A stretch of DNA of 64,000 nucleotides from positions 106,011 through 170,010 of the forward strand of contig WRIV01000003.1 of NCBI GenBank assembly GCA_009782555.1. The letters run 5' to 3'. Of the stretch, positions 29,082-37,943 are shown piece after piece. Source of the stretch: Treponema sp. (lineage in GTDB: Bacteria; Spirochaetota; Spirochaetia; Treponematales; Breznakiellaceae). A program made the translations under genes and the position numbers. The notes under the pieces were generated by a model. The model searched no databases. It was not told the origin of the DNA and saw only the letters and a program-made list of their open reading frames with translations. How positions within the stretch are numbered: position 1 is the stretch's first letter; each line of letters begins with the position of its first letter.

Positions 29082-30567
29082 CCGGCTTCTTTTTTTACTC
29101 GTCCTGTTTTATGCCCTAACAATGATCTTTCCCTTAGGTCTAGCCTTTTATAATTCAGAAACTGAAATGATCCGTTCTTTCTGTATCACCATAGCCATTA
29201 CAGCGGCGGTTTCTTTTATGGCACTGCTTACAACACGAAAAGCTAAAATCAGTTTTTCAGCAAGAGAAGGTTTTATGCTTGTGTTCCTTGCCTGGGTAAT
29301 GGCCTGTTTGGTGGGGGCTTTACCCTATTACATTTCTCGTTGTATTCCTCATTTTACCGACGCTGTTTTTGAAAGTGTTTCCGGTTTTTCTACCACAGGA
29401 TCTTCGATTATCAACGACCTGAGCAACATGCCCCGTTCCCTAATTTTCTGGCGGGCAGAGACCCACTGGCTTGGAGGCATGGGGATGGTGGTCCTTACGG
29501 TGGCATTACTTCCTTTCCTTGGTGTTGGAGGTTTTCAACTCCTTAAAGCAGAAGCTCCAGGTCCCGACAAGGAACGGATCACCGCCAAGATCACAGAAAC
29601 TGCCAAGATATTGTGGCTTATCTACATCGGCCTTACCGCAATTGAAACGGCACTTCTTTGTATCGCAGGCATGGATCTATTTGACGCAATTATTCATGCT
29701 TTTTCCACTATGGCCACCGGAGGTTTCAGCTCCCGCAACGAAGGACTTGCCTATTGGAATTCGCCTGCAATTATTTGGATTGTTACGATCTTTATGATTA
29801 TTGCCGGTTTTAATTTTACTCTGCTCTTTCGTTTACTTCAGCGCAAATGGAAAGATGTATGGTACTCAAGTGAAGGGCGGGCCTATATTGGCATTATCTT
29901 GATTTCAACCGCCATTGCTGCCATGTCCCTCCATCTTTCCGGCGAAACCATGGCTAACGCAAAGCTGGCTGAAATAGAAGCGGGAATTGCCTATGAAAAA
30001 CCCCTAACCAGCATAGGCGGAAGCATTCGTACCGCTTTATTCTACACCACCAGTGTACTTACAACAACAGGCTTTTCCGCCGGAGGTCAGGCAATTTTGA
30101 CGCCCATCGCCAGGGGGGTATTGTTTTTTCTGATGTTCGTAGGAGGCTGTTCAGGGTCCACTGCCGGGGGGATCAAAGTGATTCGCCATGTAGTACTTTT
30201 TAAACAGTGCAGGAATGAACTAAAAAAGATACTCTATCCGCGGGGGGTTTTTTCCATACGGCTTAACAACAAGGTGGGGCGGAAGGATGTAGTCTACGGA
30301 GTGGCGGGTTTTATTTTTCTGTACTTTGCCCTTCTGGCAGCCTGCGCCCTCGTAATCGCCAGTTCGGGCCTGAGTCACACAAATTCCCTGTCTATAGCCC
30401 TTCTCAGCCTGGGAAATATCGGCTTAGACCCTGCCCTGTTAAACCAAACTGCTATTGTTGGCGGCCTCCCCGATTATGCAAAGTGGACACTTTCGTTCAT
30501 CATGATCGCAGGGCGGCTGGAATTATGGACCGCCTTTGTGTTTTTCTCCAAGGAATATTGGCGCTAG
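29062..30567 (+). CDS. trkH: Trk potassium channel subunit TrkH
   Basis: 501 residues with about ten membrane helices and four pore-loop segments carrying filter glycines: VSGFSTTGSSI near residue 110, STMATGGFSS near 218, SVLTTTGFSAGG near 332 and LGNIGLDP near 450. This is the TrkH/KtrB fold of a K+ uptake channel. It works with TrkA, encoded just upstream. The start lies inside the 3' end of trkA, with AGGGAAA upstream as a weak ribosome binding site. The stop TAG is in a 13-base repeat copy (30555-30567). Confidence 0.93.
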   Translation: MKWKTISRLLFLLVLFYALTMIFPLGLAFYNSETEMIRSFCITIAITAAVSFMALLTTRKAKISFSAREGFMLVFLAWVMACLVGALPYYISRCIPHFTDAVFESVSGFSTTGSSIINDLSNMPRSLIFWRAETHWLGGMGMVVLTVALLPFLGVGGFQLLKAEAPGPDKERITAKITETAKILWLIYIGLTAIETALLCIAGMDLFDAIIHAFSTMATGGFSSRNEGLAYWNSPAIIWIVTIFMIIAGFNFTLLFRLLQRKWKDVWYSSEGRAYIGIILISTAIAAMSLHLSGETMANAKLAEIEAGIAYEKPLTSIGGSIRTALFYTTSVLTTTGFSAGGQAILTPIARGVLFFLMFVGGCSGSTAGGIKVIRHVVLFKQCRNELKKILYPRGVFSIRLNNKVGRKDVVYGVAGFIFLYFALLAACALVIASSGLSHTNSLSIALLSLGNIGLDPALLNQTAIVGGLPDYAKWTLSFIMIAGRLELWTAFVFFSKEYWR

Positions 30568-30589
30568 TCAATATTCCGGGATATTGGCG

Positions 30590-31969
30590 CTAGAAATACC
30601 CCCCCGAAGTTTCCATCCGTGCCAGCACGGTTTGGAAGCAGCCCAGATCCCATGCAAGATCCAGTCCGTTGTACCGTTTACGGATCATCTGGGCGCGGCG
30701 GGCGCAGGCAAAAATTGCGGAACGGTCCAGATTGATTTCTTTCGGCAGAACAGGGCAGCGGGCTTTGATAAGGACCGCTTTAAGTTCACCATAAGGAATT
30801 AACTGTTCCAAAACCTTTGCCCGCAGTTCTTTCCATTGATCCCTGATTCCCATACTAACATTGGCGGCAGTTTTTTCATCAGGATATTTTTCCGTAACAG
30901 TTTTGATAACGCTCTCTAAGGCAGGACTATGTGCAAAGGCCGATTTAACTTCGGCGATTCGTTCATCAAAAGCGGGATGTCGGTAACCACCCGGCGGCGG
31001 CGGCGGGTTTTTTGGATCGGCAAATAATGTTTCCAGGAAGGCCGTATCGGCCAGGGAACCGATGGCGACCTTATGGCCGTGGGTAACGGGAATGCCGCTA
31101 ACCGAAAGATCTTCCATTTCCCATATATGAGCAAAGAGATGCTCCGCCCCGGAAACCGGGCGGGAATCGTTTGCATACTGCATGGTAAAGCCGGTAATGG
31201 AAAGAGCCTCGAACAGCGCCTTTAGGGCATCCTCATCTCCCTCTGCCGCTGTAACTGAACGATCAAGGTAACCATGGAGTCCATTCTGCACCATGGCCCA
31301 GGCTTTGTCTTCAATTGGATCCGCCCATTTTGCCCCCGCCGGGGCGGCGGCATCAGCGATGATCCAGTCCGCTCCGGCGCAGATCTTTCCCGCCAAGTCC
31401 CCAAAGCCCGACGACGAAAGCCACGCCGGCGCGCAGGAGAGGACGCCGGTATCAGCGGCAATGCAGAGCGGCGCAGAGCAGGAAAGAGTCTGCTTAAAAT
31501 CATCCTTCAGAATCGCCGCTCCCGCGGCAGTAAAACCGTCCACCGAGGCGGCGGTAGGAATGCAAAGGTAGGGAAGGGAAAGTTCCCCTGCGGCCCGCTT
31601 GACCAGGTCATTGATGGTACCGGATCCAACTGCCGCCGGAACCAGGGGCTGGGAAGAAGTATCCATTAGCGCTGCGAATTTTTCCTTTAGTGTTTCAATA
31701 TGTTTGTATTCCGCATGGAGGCGGGGTTCTGCGGGGAAGATATGCCTGCCGGTAATTTCAATGCCGCTGGAATTAAGCGTTTGTTCCAGACCGCTGCCCG
31801 CAGCGTCCATGGTATTTTCATCGGCGATCAGAAACACCCGTTTCGATCCGTATTCGGCATCAAGCAGGGCGGACACTTCCCGGTATACCCCCTTTCCTAT
31901 AACAAGAGCCCTTGTCCAGCGGGCGGCAGCCAGGCATTCTTCCAGTCCGGGGATATTAAACATATCCAT
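30590..31969 (-). CDS. sn-Glycerol-1-phosphate dehydrogenase relative (AraM/EgsA family)
   Basis: About 459 residues from the ATG at 31969 (another at 31963). The family pattern is clear: VGSGTINDLVKRAA (NAD site), PTAASVDGFTAAGAAI, SGFGDLAGKICAGADW (metal Asp), SRPVSGAEHLFAHIWEM and THGHKVAIG (metal His residues). AraM of Bacillus and archaeal EgsA reduce dihydroxyacetone phosphate to sn-glycerol-1-phosphate, the archaeal stereoisomer. The motif match includes all metal ligands, so activity is expected. The C-terminus (120 residues) is longer than in EgsA. It converges with trkH. A TAGTAA hexamer lies eight bases before the ATG. Confidence 0.85.
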   Translation of the reverse strand: MDMFNIPGLEECLAAARWTRALVIGKGVYREVSALLDAEYGSKRVFLIADENTMDAAGSGLEQTLNSSGIEITGRHIFPAEPRLHAEYKHIETLKEKFAALMDTSSQPLVPAAVGSGTINDLVKRAAGELSLPYLCIPTAASVDGFTAAGAAILKDDFKQTLSCSAPLCIAADTGVLSCAPAWLSSSGFGDLAGKICAGADWIIADAAAPAGAKWADPIEDKAWAMVQNGLHGYLDRSVTAAEGDEDALKALFEALSITGFTMQYANDSRPVSGAEHLFAHIWEMEDLSVSGIPVTHGHKVAIGSLADTAFLETLFADPKNPPPPPGGYRHPAFDERIAEVKSAFAHSPALESVIKTVTEKYPDEKTAANVSMGIRDQWKELRAKVLEQLIPYGELKAVLIKARCPVLPKEINLDRSAIFACARRAQMIRKRYNGLDLAWDLGCFQTVLARMETSGGYF

Positions 31970-32005
31970 GATCAAACTTACTAGCCAGCGCTGTTTTTTT
32001 CAAGC

Positions 32006-32011
32006 TATACT
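32006..32011 (+). promoter_or_regulatory. -10 box of lysS
   Basis: TATACT with eight bases to the ATG at 32020. There is no Shine-Dalgarno and no good -35. A leader of zero to two bases is predicted. Confidence 0.4.
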
Positions 32012-32019
32012 TTTTTACG

Positions 32020-33690
32020 ATGAATGAAACAAAAGATCCAAACAGCCCTCAAGTCCGGACCTGCCACTGGGCGGATGAAACCGCAGAAAAGATCATTCGG
32101 GAAAAGGGCCCAACAAAAGATCAGTATACCTGTGCATCGGGGATCACTCCATCGGGAACCGTCCACATCGGCAACTTTCGGGAGATCATCTCGGTGGAAT
32201 TGGTGGTCCGGGCCCTTCGGGACCGGGGAAAAAAAGTACGATTCATCTATTCATGGGATGATTACGATGTGTTCCGCAAGGTCCCTGCCAATATGCCGAA
32301 ACAGGAAGAACTGCAAAAATACCTCCGTTTCCCCATCACCATGGTACCCGATCCCTGGGAACGGGACAAAAGCTATGCCCGGCATAACGAGGTTGATGTA
32401 GAAACCCTCCTCCCCCTGGTGGGGATTTTTCCCGAATATCTCTACCAGTCCGAAAACTACAGCACTTCCAAATATGCCGAATACATACGGATCGCTCTGG
32501 AACATAAAGAAACGTTAAAAAAAATTCTGGATAAATTCCGGGACGAAAACCACAAGATTCAGGGTGAATGGTGGCCGGTCAGCGCCTTCTGCGAAGCCTG
32601 CAGCAGGGACGAAACGGACATAATAGCATGGGACAGCCAGTGGTCCCTTGATTACCACTGCAATTCCTGCGGACACCGGGCGGCGGCGGATATCCGGAAG
32701 GCAAAGGGAATTAAACTTGTGTGGCGGGTGGACTGGCCCATGCGCTGGGCCTATGAACAGGTTGATTTTGAACCCGCCGGAAAAGATCATCACAGCCAGG
32801 GGGGATCCTTCGATACCGCCCGGCTTGTATGCAGGGAAGTGTATAACCGGGACGCTCCGGTTACGTTCCGTTACGATTTTATCGGCATCAAGGGAACACC
32901 GGGCAAAATGTCCAGTTCCAAGGGAACGATAATAGCTCTGGAGGATGTGCTTCGGGTATATACCCCGGAAATCACCCGCTACCTCTTTGCCGGTACCAGA
33001 CCCAATACTGAATTCACCATATCCTTTGATCTGGATGTGATCAAAATATACGAGGACTACGACAAAACCGAGCGCATAGCCTGGGGGGACGAAACAGCCA
33101 AGGACGAAGCTGCGTTCCGCCGGGAAAAACGAATCTATGAACTTTCCCAGGTGTGCCTAGACAGCAGCGGCAAAACCACCATGCCCGCCGTTAAACCCTA
33201 TCAAATTCCTTTCCGTCATCTTTGCAACCTTATTCAGATCGCCGACTGCGACATTGATAAAACCATCGCAGGAATCCAGCGGGGCAATATCGCCGGGCTA
33301 AAGAACACTCCCAGCGGTTCGCAGCTGCCGGCCCTGCGGGAACGGTGCCGCTGCGCCAAGTACTGGATCGAAGAATGTGCCCCCGGCGAATTCCGTTTCC
33401 GGCTCCGGTCCGCAGAAGAAAAGGCCCGCCATCCTATTTGCCTGAACGAAAAGGAACTCGCCGGAATAAGACTCCTCCGGGACACGGTAATTTCAACCAT
33501 AGAAAAATACAATGACGACAAATCCTGTGCAGAAGCTGTTTACCGGTGCGCCGAAGAGGCTGGTCTGGAAGGGAAGGATCTGTTCCGGGCCGCATACCAG
33601 ACTCTTATCGGAAAAGATCAGGGACCGCGGCTGGCGAACTTTCTACGGAGCATAGACAAAGAACGGCTCCTGGCAATATTAGAAGACTAA
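32020..33690 (+). CDS. lysS: Class I lysyl-tRNA synthetase
   Basis: 556 residues with the class I Rossmann signatures HIGN (49-52, in place of HIGH) and KMSSSKG (Lys296 first), plus zinc-type Cys pairs (CEAC...CNSCGH near 190-225). It charges tRNA-Lys. Most bacteria use an unrelated class II LysRS; the class I form is typical of archaea and of spirochetes, which makes this a useful taxonomic marker. The C-terminal third is the helical anticodon-binding cage. A hairpin terminator follows at 33697. Confidence 0.95.
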   Translation: MNETKDPNSPQVRTCHWADETAEKIIREKGPTKDQYTCASGITPSGTVHIGNFREIISVELVVRALRDRGKKVRFIYSWDDYDVFRKVPANMPKQEELQKYLRFPITMVPDPWERDKSYARHNEVDVETLLPLVGIFPEYLYQSENYSTSKYAEYIRIALEHKETLKKILDKFRDENHKIQGEWWPVSAFCEACSRDETDIIAWDSQWSLDYHCNSCGHRAAADIRKAKGIKLVWRVDWPMRWAYEQVDFEPAGKDHHSQGGSFDTARLVCREVYNRDAPVTFRYDFIGIKGTPGKMSSSKGTIIALEDVLRVYTPEITRYLFAGTRPNTEFTISFDLDVIKIYEDYDKTERIAWGDETAKDEAAFRREKRIYELSQVCLDSSGKTTMPAVKPYQIPFRHLCNLIQIADCDIDKTIAGIQRGNIAGLKNTPSGSQLPALRERCRCAKYWIEECAPGEFRFRLRSAEEKARHPICLNEKELAGIRLLRDTVISTIEKYNDDKSCAEAVYRCAEEAGLEGKDLFRAAYQTLIGKDQGPRLANFLRSIDKERLLAILED

Positions 33691-33696
33691 GAATTC

Positions 33697-33718
33697 TCCA
33701 AAACTTTGTTGTTTTGGA
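33697..33718. terminator. Hairpin between convergent lysS and the next gene
   Basis: TCCAAAAC (33697-33704) and GTTTTGGA (33711-33718) with a 6-base loop. The arms match the core of the hairpin at 9516. Confidence 0.6.
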
Positions 33719-33732
33719 AAATTTTCAGCCGG

Positions 33733-34479
33733 TTATTCTACTGCTGCTTCGTTGGCCGCTTTGCCCTCCCGGGTATAAACCCGGCGGGGATTATTCGGGT
33801 CCAGATGCCGTTCGCCCCGGTAAAAGAAAGCGTATTGGTAGATCCCCGGAGGCAGGGGAAGGGAAAGGCTGTAGCGGCCCGGGCTGATTTCTTTTAGCTG
33901 GTACATATAGGGGTCCCAGAGATTAAAGGACCCCGCCACAGTAACGGTTTCTCCCGGCTGAGCATAGTAGGTAAAGGTAAGGGTTCCATCGGACCCCCGA
34001 TTTGGTGAATCGGACCTCTGAATACGGGGGATGGCAATCACCGACCTGGTAATGCCCGACGAGGGATCCCTCCGAGAATAGGGGTTAAGGGGATCCTTTA
34101 CCCAAAGACCGTCAATAATAAGCCGGTATTCCAGAACGCCGGTAAGTTCCTCGGGGATGGTATAAATATAAAAAAGTATCCCCGAATCCCTGTGCAGATC
34201 CGCCGGGGGCCTATCCTTGATCCAGGGGCCGGCATCTTCGTTGGGAACCATAAAGCGGCGAAACCAATGAACCTTGCCAAAACCTTCATGGGCAAAAGCA
34301 ATCCCCACTCGGCGGTGAGACGAGGATGCCGTAAAGATCACCGCATCCTCCAAAATCCGGGGGCTCTCCGGCCCAGAGAGCCTTAAAAGATGATCTATAA
34401 ATATGAAAGATTCTGTATCTGCCGCCCCAATACTGCCGATAATAGCCATAAGGAGCATTAGCACTATGAGCTTTTTCAT
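33733..34479 (-). CDS. Secreted protein with CBM48/E-set carbohydrate-binding-like domains
   Basis: 248 residues with a cleavable signal peptide (LIVLMLLMAIIGSIGAADT). Two immunoglobulin-like E-set segments follow. The first (residues 60-150) has VGIAFAHEGFGKVHWFRRFM and YRLIIDGLWVKDPLNP. The second (165-235) has VTVAGSFNLWDPYMYQLKEI and GIYQYAFFYRGERHLDPNNPR. Both resemble the glycogen-binding module of isoamylases and the AMPK beta subunit (W/Y...D P N N). No catalytic domain is attached. It is likely periplasmic; glucan binding is inferred. It is divergent from the acidic TPR gene. Confidence 0.7.
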   Translation of the reverse strand: MKKLIVLMLLMAIIGSIGAADTESFIFIDHLLRLSGPESPRILEDAVIFTASSSHRRVGIAFAHEGFGKVHWFRRFMVPNEDAGPWIKDRPPADLHRDSGILFYIYTIPEELTGVLEYRLIIDGLWVKDPLNPYSRRDPSSGITRSVIAIPRIQRSDSPNRGSDGTLTFTYYAQPGETVTVAGSFNLWDPYMYQLKEISPGRYSLSLPLPPGIYQYAFFYRGERHLDPNNPRRVYTREGKAANEAAVE

Positions 34480-34520
34480 TGTTCTTTACTAATATCGGTT
34501 AATGCCCCAATATCTTAATT

Positions 34521-37500
34521 ATGCCGTCACGAGCGCAACTGGAAGAATTTAAAACCTCATTTAAAGATGTGGGCAGCGAAGCGCTGATCATGAAAGACAG
34601 CATGTTTCCCATGGAGGAAGTTGAACTTCCAGAAAATGACCCCCCCTCACCCTTTCCAGAGGGGCTTGACGAGATACCATTTACTCCAGCCGAGGCTTTG
34701 CTTGAACCCGGATCAGATATTGATGATGATATAGAACCGGCCCTTCCTCCCGGCAGCCTTTCTGACGCCCCAGATCCAGGGTTTGATTTTAGCGATATTT
34801 TAGGGAACGGCCTGGACAGTCTGGGGCTGGGCCTGGATCAGGGTGATTCCGAATCTTCCCTTTACGAAGAGCCTACAGAGCCGCCGCCGGCACCCTCCCC
34901 GGAAACAGAACTGCCGGAAGACCTCTTAAGCGGTTTTTCAGATGACCTGGAAACCGGGGGCCTTCCCATAGACGAAGAAATGTCGGAAACCATTGAAAAA
35001 ATACCAGAACCCGAAGATTTTTCAGCCTCCGCAGGGTTAGACCTGGGTGACCTCGGCGGGGATTTTCCTATGGACATGGGCGAGACCTCCCCCGAAGTTC
35101 CGGCAGACTCCGCAGCGCCCGGTGTCGAAAATGAAACCCCTCCGGATTTTTCCGATATTGAATTCCCCGATATTGACCTGTCTCAGGCTGTTGACATGGG
35201 AGGCGAAAGCAGGGAAGAGCCGTTACCAAAAACAGGCCAGGATAACGATGATTTCAATCTGGAAAATATCGGCGATTTTGGATCGAATAGCAGTTTTAAA
35301 TCCGGTTTTGAAACCATTGATCTTGAGACAGATGCGGGGCCGGAAGATGAAACGGCAAATGCACCAGCGAACGATCTGACCGGGGATTTTGATGCCGGTG
35401 ACTTTGGATCCGATCTTAGCATTCCCGATTTTGGCGGAGACCTTGATGCCGGCGGCATGGAACAGGAATCCGCATTACCGGCAGAAGAAACCGCAGAAAG
35501 TTTCGGATCCGAAGACTTGGGGGCCGATTTTGATACCGGCGATTTTGGCTTGGATATGTCCACACCCGGTATGGACGGCGGTTTTGCGGCGGAACCGGCA
35601 GAGGAAATACAGGACACTACCCCCGGTTTAGAGGGAGATGATTTCGGCGAACTGCCGGAAACCGGAGAAGAAACGGGGACTCCTGATGCTTTTGATGCCT
35701 TTACTGCAGGAGATGACTGGAAAGTTCCCGACACACCCCTGGAAACGCCGGATTTTTCTGCTCCTCCGCCGGCGGCGGAAGATTTTGGCGACTTTTCACT
35801 GCCCGGATTCGATGATGCCGGAAAACCGGGGGCAGAACCGTCCTTGGAATTCGGCGTTACCGAAGAAGTGGAAGAGATCCGCCTTAGCGAAGATGATTAC
35901 CGGCGGCTTCAGGATACACTTTCAGCCTATCCGCTGAACCTCCGCATTGCCTGCGAAGAATTAATTGCCGAACAGGCCGTTGATCCGGCCCAAATGTCGG
36001 CACTGATCAAACTGCTCACCAGGGGCGCTCCAGCAAAGGAAACCGCTGCCCTGGCAGGAAAAATTCTGGGCCGGGCCATCCCGATCCCAAAGGGTTATGC
36101 CAAACAAACCGGAGAAGAACTGGAGGAAGAACAGGCCAGCTTAGGCTATATCTTTGTAAAACGGTTTTTGCCTGTCCTGCGGATCGCCGGAGCCATTGCC
36201 GTGGTAGCGGTGTCCCTGGGGTATCTTATCTGGCGCTTTGCGGTCCTCCCCATGCAGGCCGAACGCCGCTACAAAGAAGGATATGCACTGATCCAATCCG
36301 CAGAATATGTTCTGGCCAACGAACGGTTCCGGCAGGGCTTCGAAATACACCGGGTCAAGAACTGGTTCTACCGTTATGCAGAAGCGTTCCGGGACGAACG
36401 GCAGTATATCTATGCGGAGCGAAAGTACGACGACCTCCTCCGGTTTTATCCGCGGGACAAGAAGGGCGCCCTGGACTATGCTGCCATGGAAACATACTAT
36501 ATCAAAAATTACCAAAAAGCAGATCGCATTATCCGGGAACACATTCTGGATTATTCGATCAACGACAGGGAAGGACTCCTGGCCCTGGCGGAAAACAATC
36601 TGGCCTGGGGCGAATTTGAATACAGCCGTTACGACGAGGCCAGGGCCGCCTATGCCCGGCTGATGGAAAAATACGGCCGTCAGGATCCATACCTGGAGGG
36701 AATGCTTAAATACTTTATCCGTACCGACAATTTGGGTGAAGTGCTTCCCCTGCGATCCTATTTTATGAGCAATCCCAAAAAACGAAAGATCACCGTCCCC
36801 ACCCTGGCCGAACTGGGGGGGTATCTTCTGGATAAACAACTTGAGGAACCCGATGGTGTTCCCAATGAGTATGCAGACAAAATAGAAGGCATCAGGGATG
36901 TATTGATCCGGGCCATCGAAACCGACAGGACCTATCCTGAATCGTACTATCATCTGGCCCGGTACTATAATCATTATGAATCTGTATCTGAGGAACGGCA
37001 GACATTGCGGGACGCCATCCGGGTATTTGCCGCCGCCCCGGAAGAAACTCCCCGGAGGGCAGCTTACCGGATAGACACCCACCGCCGCTATGCAGAGGTA
37101 CTAATCAAGGCCAGGGAATTTTTCCCCGCCGAAGAAGAACTGATCCGCGGCGTCCGGCTTTACGAAGATGCCCGGGCCCGGCAGGTAATTAAAACCTCCA
37201 GCCCTGAATTCGGACGACTCTATGCCAATTTAGGTGATCTGGAATTCTATGTTAAGAGCGGCAACATGGATGCGGCCCTCCGTTTTTATGAAGAAGCGGA
37301 ACGGAACGGCTGGGCACCGCCGGAAATTCAGTACCGCATGGGTGCTGCTCATTATCAAAACGAGCAGTGGGAAGAAGCTCTCCGGCGTTTTTTTGCCCTT
37401 ACTTCGATCATGCCCAACAATAAACGCCTTCTCTATGCCCTGGGAAATACTTCGTATCTGCGGGGGAATTATTTTGCCGCCCAGGGTTACTACAACCGGC

Positions 37501-37943
37501 TTATGGATCTTTTGGATATGGAACGGATCCGCAACCCTAATCTGGTCCCTGGGCTCCAAACCGATGATCAGGACCTGGTAGAAAGGATAATGGTGTCGGA
37601 CAATAATTTAGGGGTAACCCTGGAAGCCCTTACCCGGATAACCGGCGATACCAGCTACCGTTCAAGGGCGCTGTACCTGTTTTCCGAATCGATCCGGGCC
37701 TGGGATATACTTACCCGCGATCCGCAAAGTATGGCCCGAATGCGTCCATTTAGGGAACTTTACGGTCCCGGTATTAACCTGGCCTACCTTAATACCCAAA
37801 ACATTCTTCATCCATCTCCGTCCTATGATCAGCAGATTTTTATGCGTATAGACCGGGACAGTCTGGAATCATCCCCCTGGGAGCTCCTGGTTCCCAGAGA
37901 TTACCGGCTTTCGGATCAACTGTTGCCCACGGGAGCCGAATAA
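34521..37943 (+). CDS. Giant acidic membrane TPR protein
   Basis: 1140 residues. Residues 1-450 are very acidic and Pro/Gly/Asp/Phe-rich, with loose repeats (GDFDAGDFGSDLSIPDFGG and GADFDTGDFGLDMSTPGMDG near 290-355), and look unfolded. Residues 452-540 form a small helical domain (DDYRRLQDTLSAYPLNLRIACEELI...). One membrane helix lies near 555-575 (VLRIAGAIAVVAVSLGYLIW). Residues 580-1130 are TPR-like helices (GYALIQSAEYVLANERFRQGFEIH). So the acidic tail is cytoplasmic and the TPR array periplasmic. The layout recalls the periplasmic flagellar collar protein FlcA of Borrelia, which is a guess from architecture. It is followed directly by a TPR lipoprotein (TAATG). Confidence 0.7.
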   Translation: MPSRAQLEEFKTSFKDVGSEALIMKDSMFPMEEVELPENDPPSPFPEGLDEIPFTPAEALLEPGSDIDDDIEPALPPGSLSDAPDPGFDFSDILGNGLDSLGLGLDQGDSESSLYEEPTEPPPAPSPETELPEDLLSGFSDDLETGGLPIDEEMSETIEKIPEPEDFSASAGLDLGDLGGDFPMDMGETSPEVPADSAAPGVENETPPDFSDIEFPDIDLSQAVDMGGESREEPLPKTGQDNDDFNLENIGDFGSNSSFKSGFETIDLETDAGPEDETANAPANDLTGDFDAGDFGSDLSIPDFGGDLDAGGMEQESALPAEETAESFGSEDLGADFDTGDFGLDMSTPGMDGGFAAEPAEEIQDTTPGLEGDDFGELPETGEETGTPDAFDAFTAGDDWKVPDTPLETPDFSAPPPAAEDFGDFSLPGFDDAGKPGAEPSLEFGVTEEVEEIRLSEDDYRRLQDTLSAYPLNLRIACEELIAEQAVDPAQMSALIKLLTRGAPAKETAALAGKILGRAIPIPKGYAKQTGEELEEEQASLGYIFVKRFLPVLRIAGAIAVVAVSLGYLIWRFAVLPMQAERRYKEGYALIQSAEYVLANERFRQGFEIHRVKNWFYRYAEAFRDERQYIYAERKYDDLLRFYPRDKKGALDYAAMETYYIKNYQKADRIIREHILDYSINDREGLLALAENNLAWGEFEYSRYDEARAAYARLMEKYGRQDPYLEGMLKYFIRTDNLGEVLPLRSYFMSNPKKRKITVPTLAELGGYLLDKQLEEPDGVPNEYADKIEGIRDVLIRAIETDRTYPESYYHLARYYNHYESVSEERQTLRDAIRVFAAAPEETPRRAAYRIDTHRRYAEVLIKAREFFPAEEELIRGVRLYEDARARQVIKTSSPEFGRLYANLGDLEFYVKSGNMDAALRFYEEAERNGWAPPEIQYRMGAAHYQNEQWEEALRRFFALTSIMPNNKRLLYALGNTSYLRGNYFAAQGYYNRLMDLLDMERIRNPNLVPGLQTDDQDLVERIMVSDNNLGVTLEALTRITGDTSYRSRALYLFSESIRAWDILTRDPQSMARMRPFRELYGPGINLAYLNTQNILHPSPSYDQQIFMRIDRDSLESSPWELLVPRDYRLSDQLLPTGAE

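Noticed and set aside
30555..30593. Integration site (att) made by the 13-base direct repeat
   Set aside because: No tRNA, integrase or inserted DNA; the copies are only 26 bases apart.
36141..37082. 313-codon minus-strand frame
   Set aside because: Lies opposite the TPR repeats of the giant membrane protein, where codon structure and periodicity fit the plus strand.
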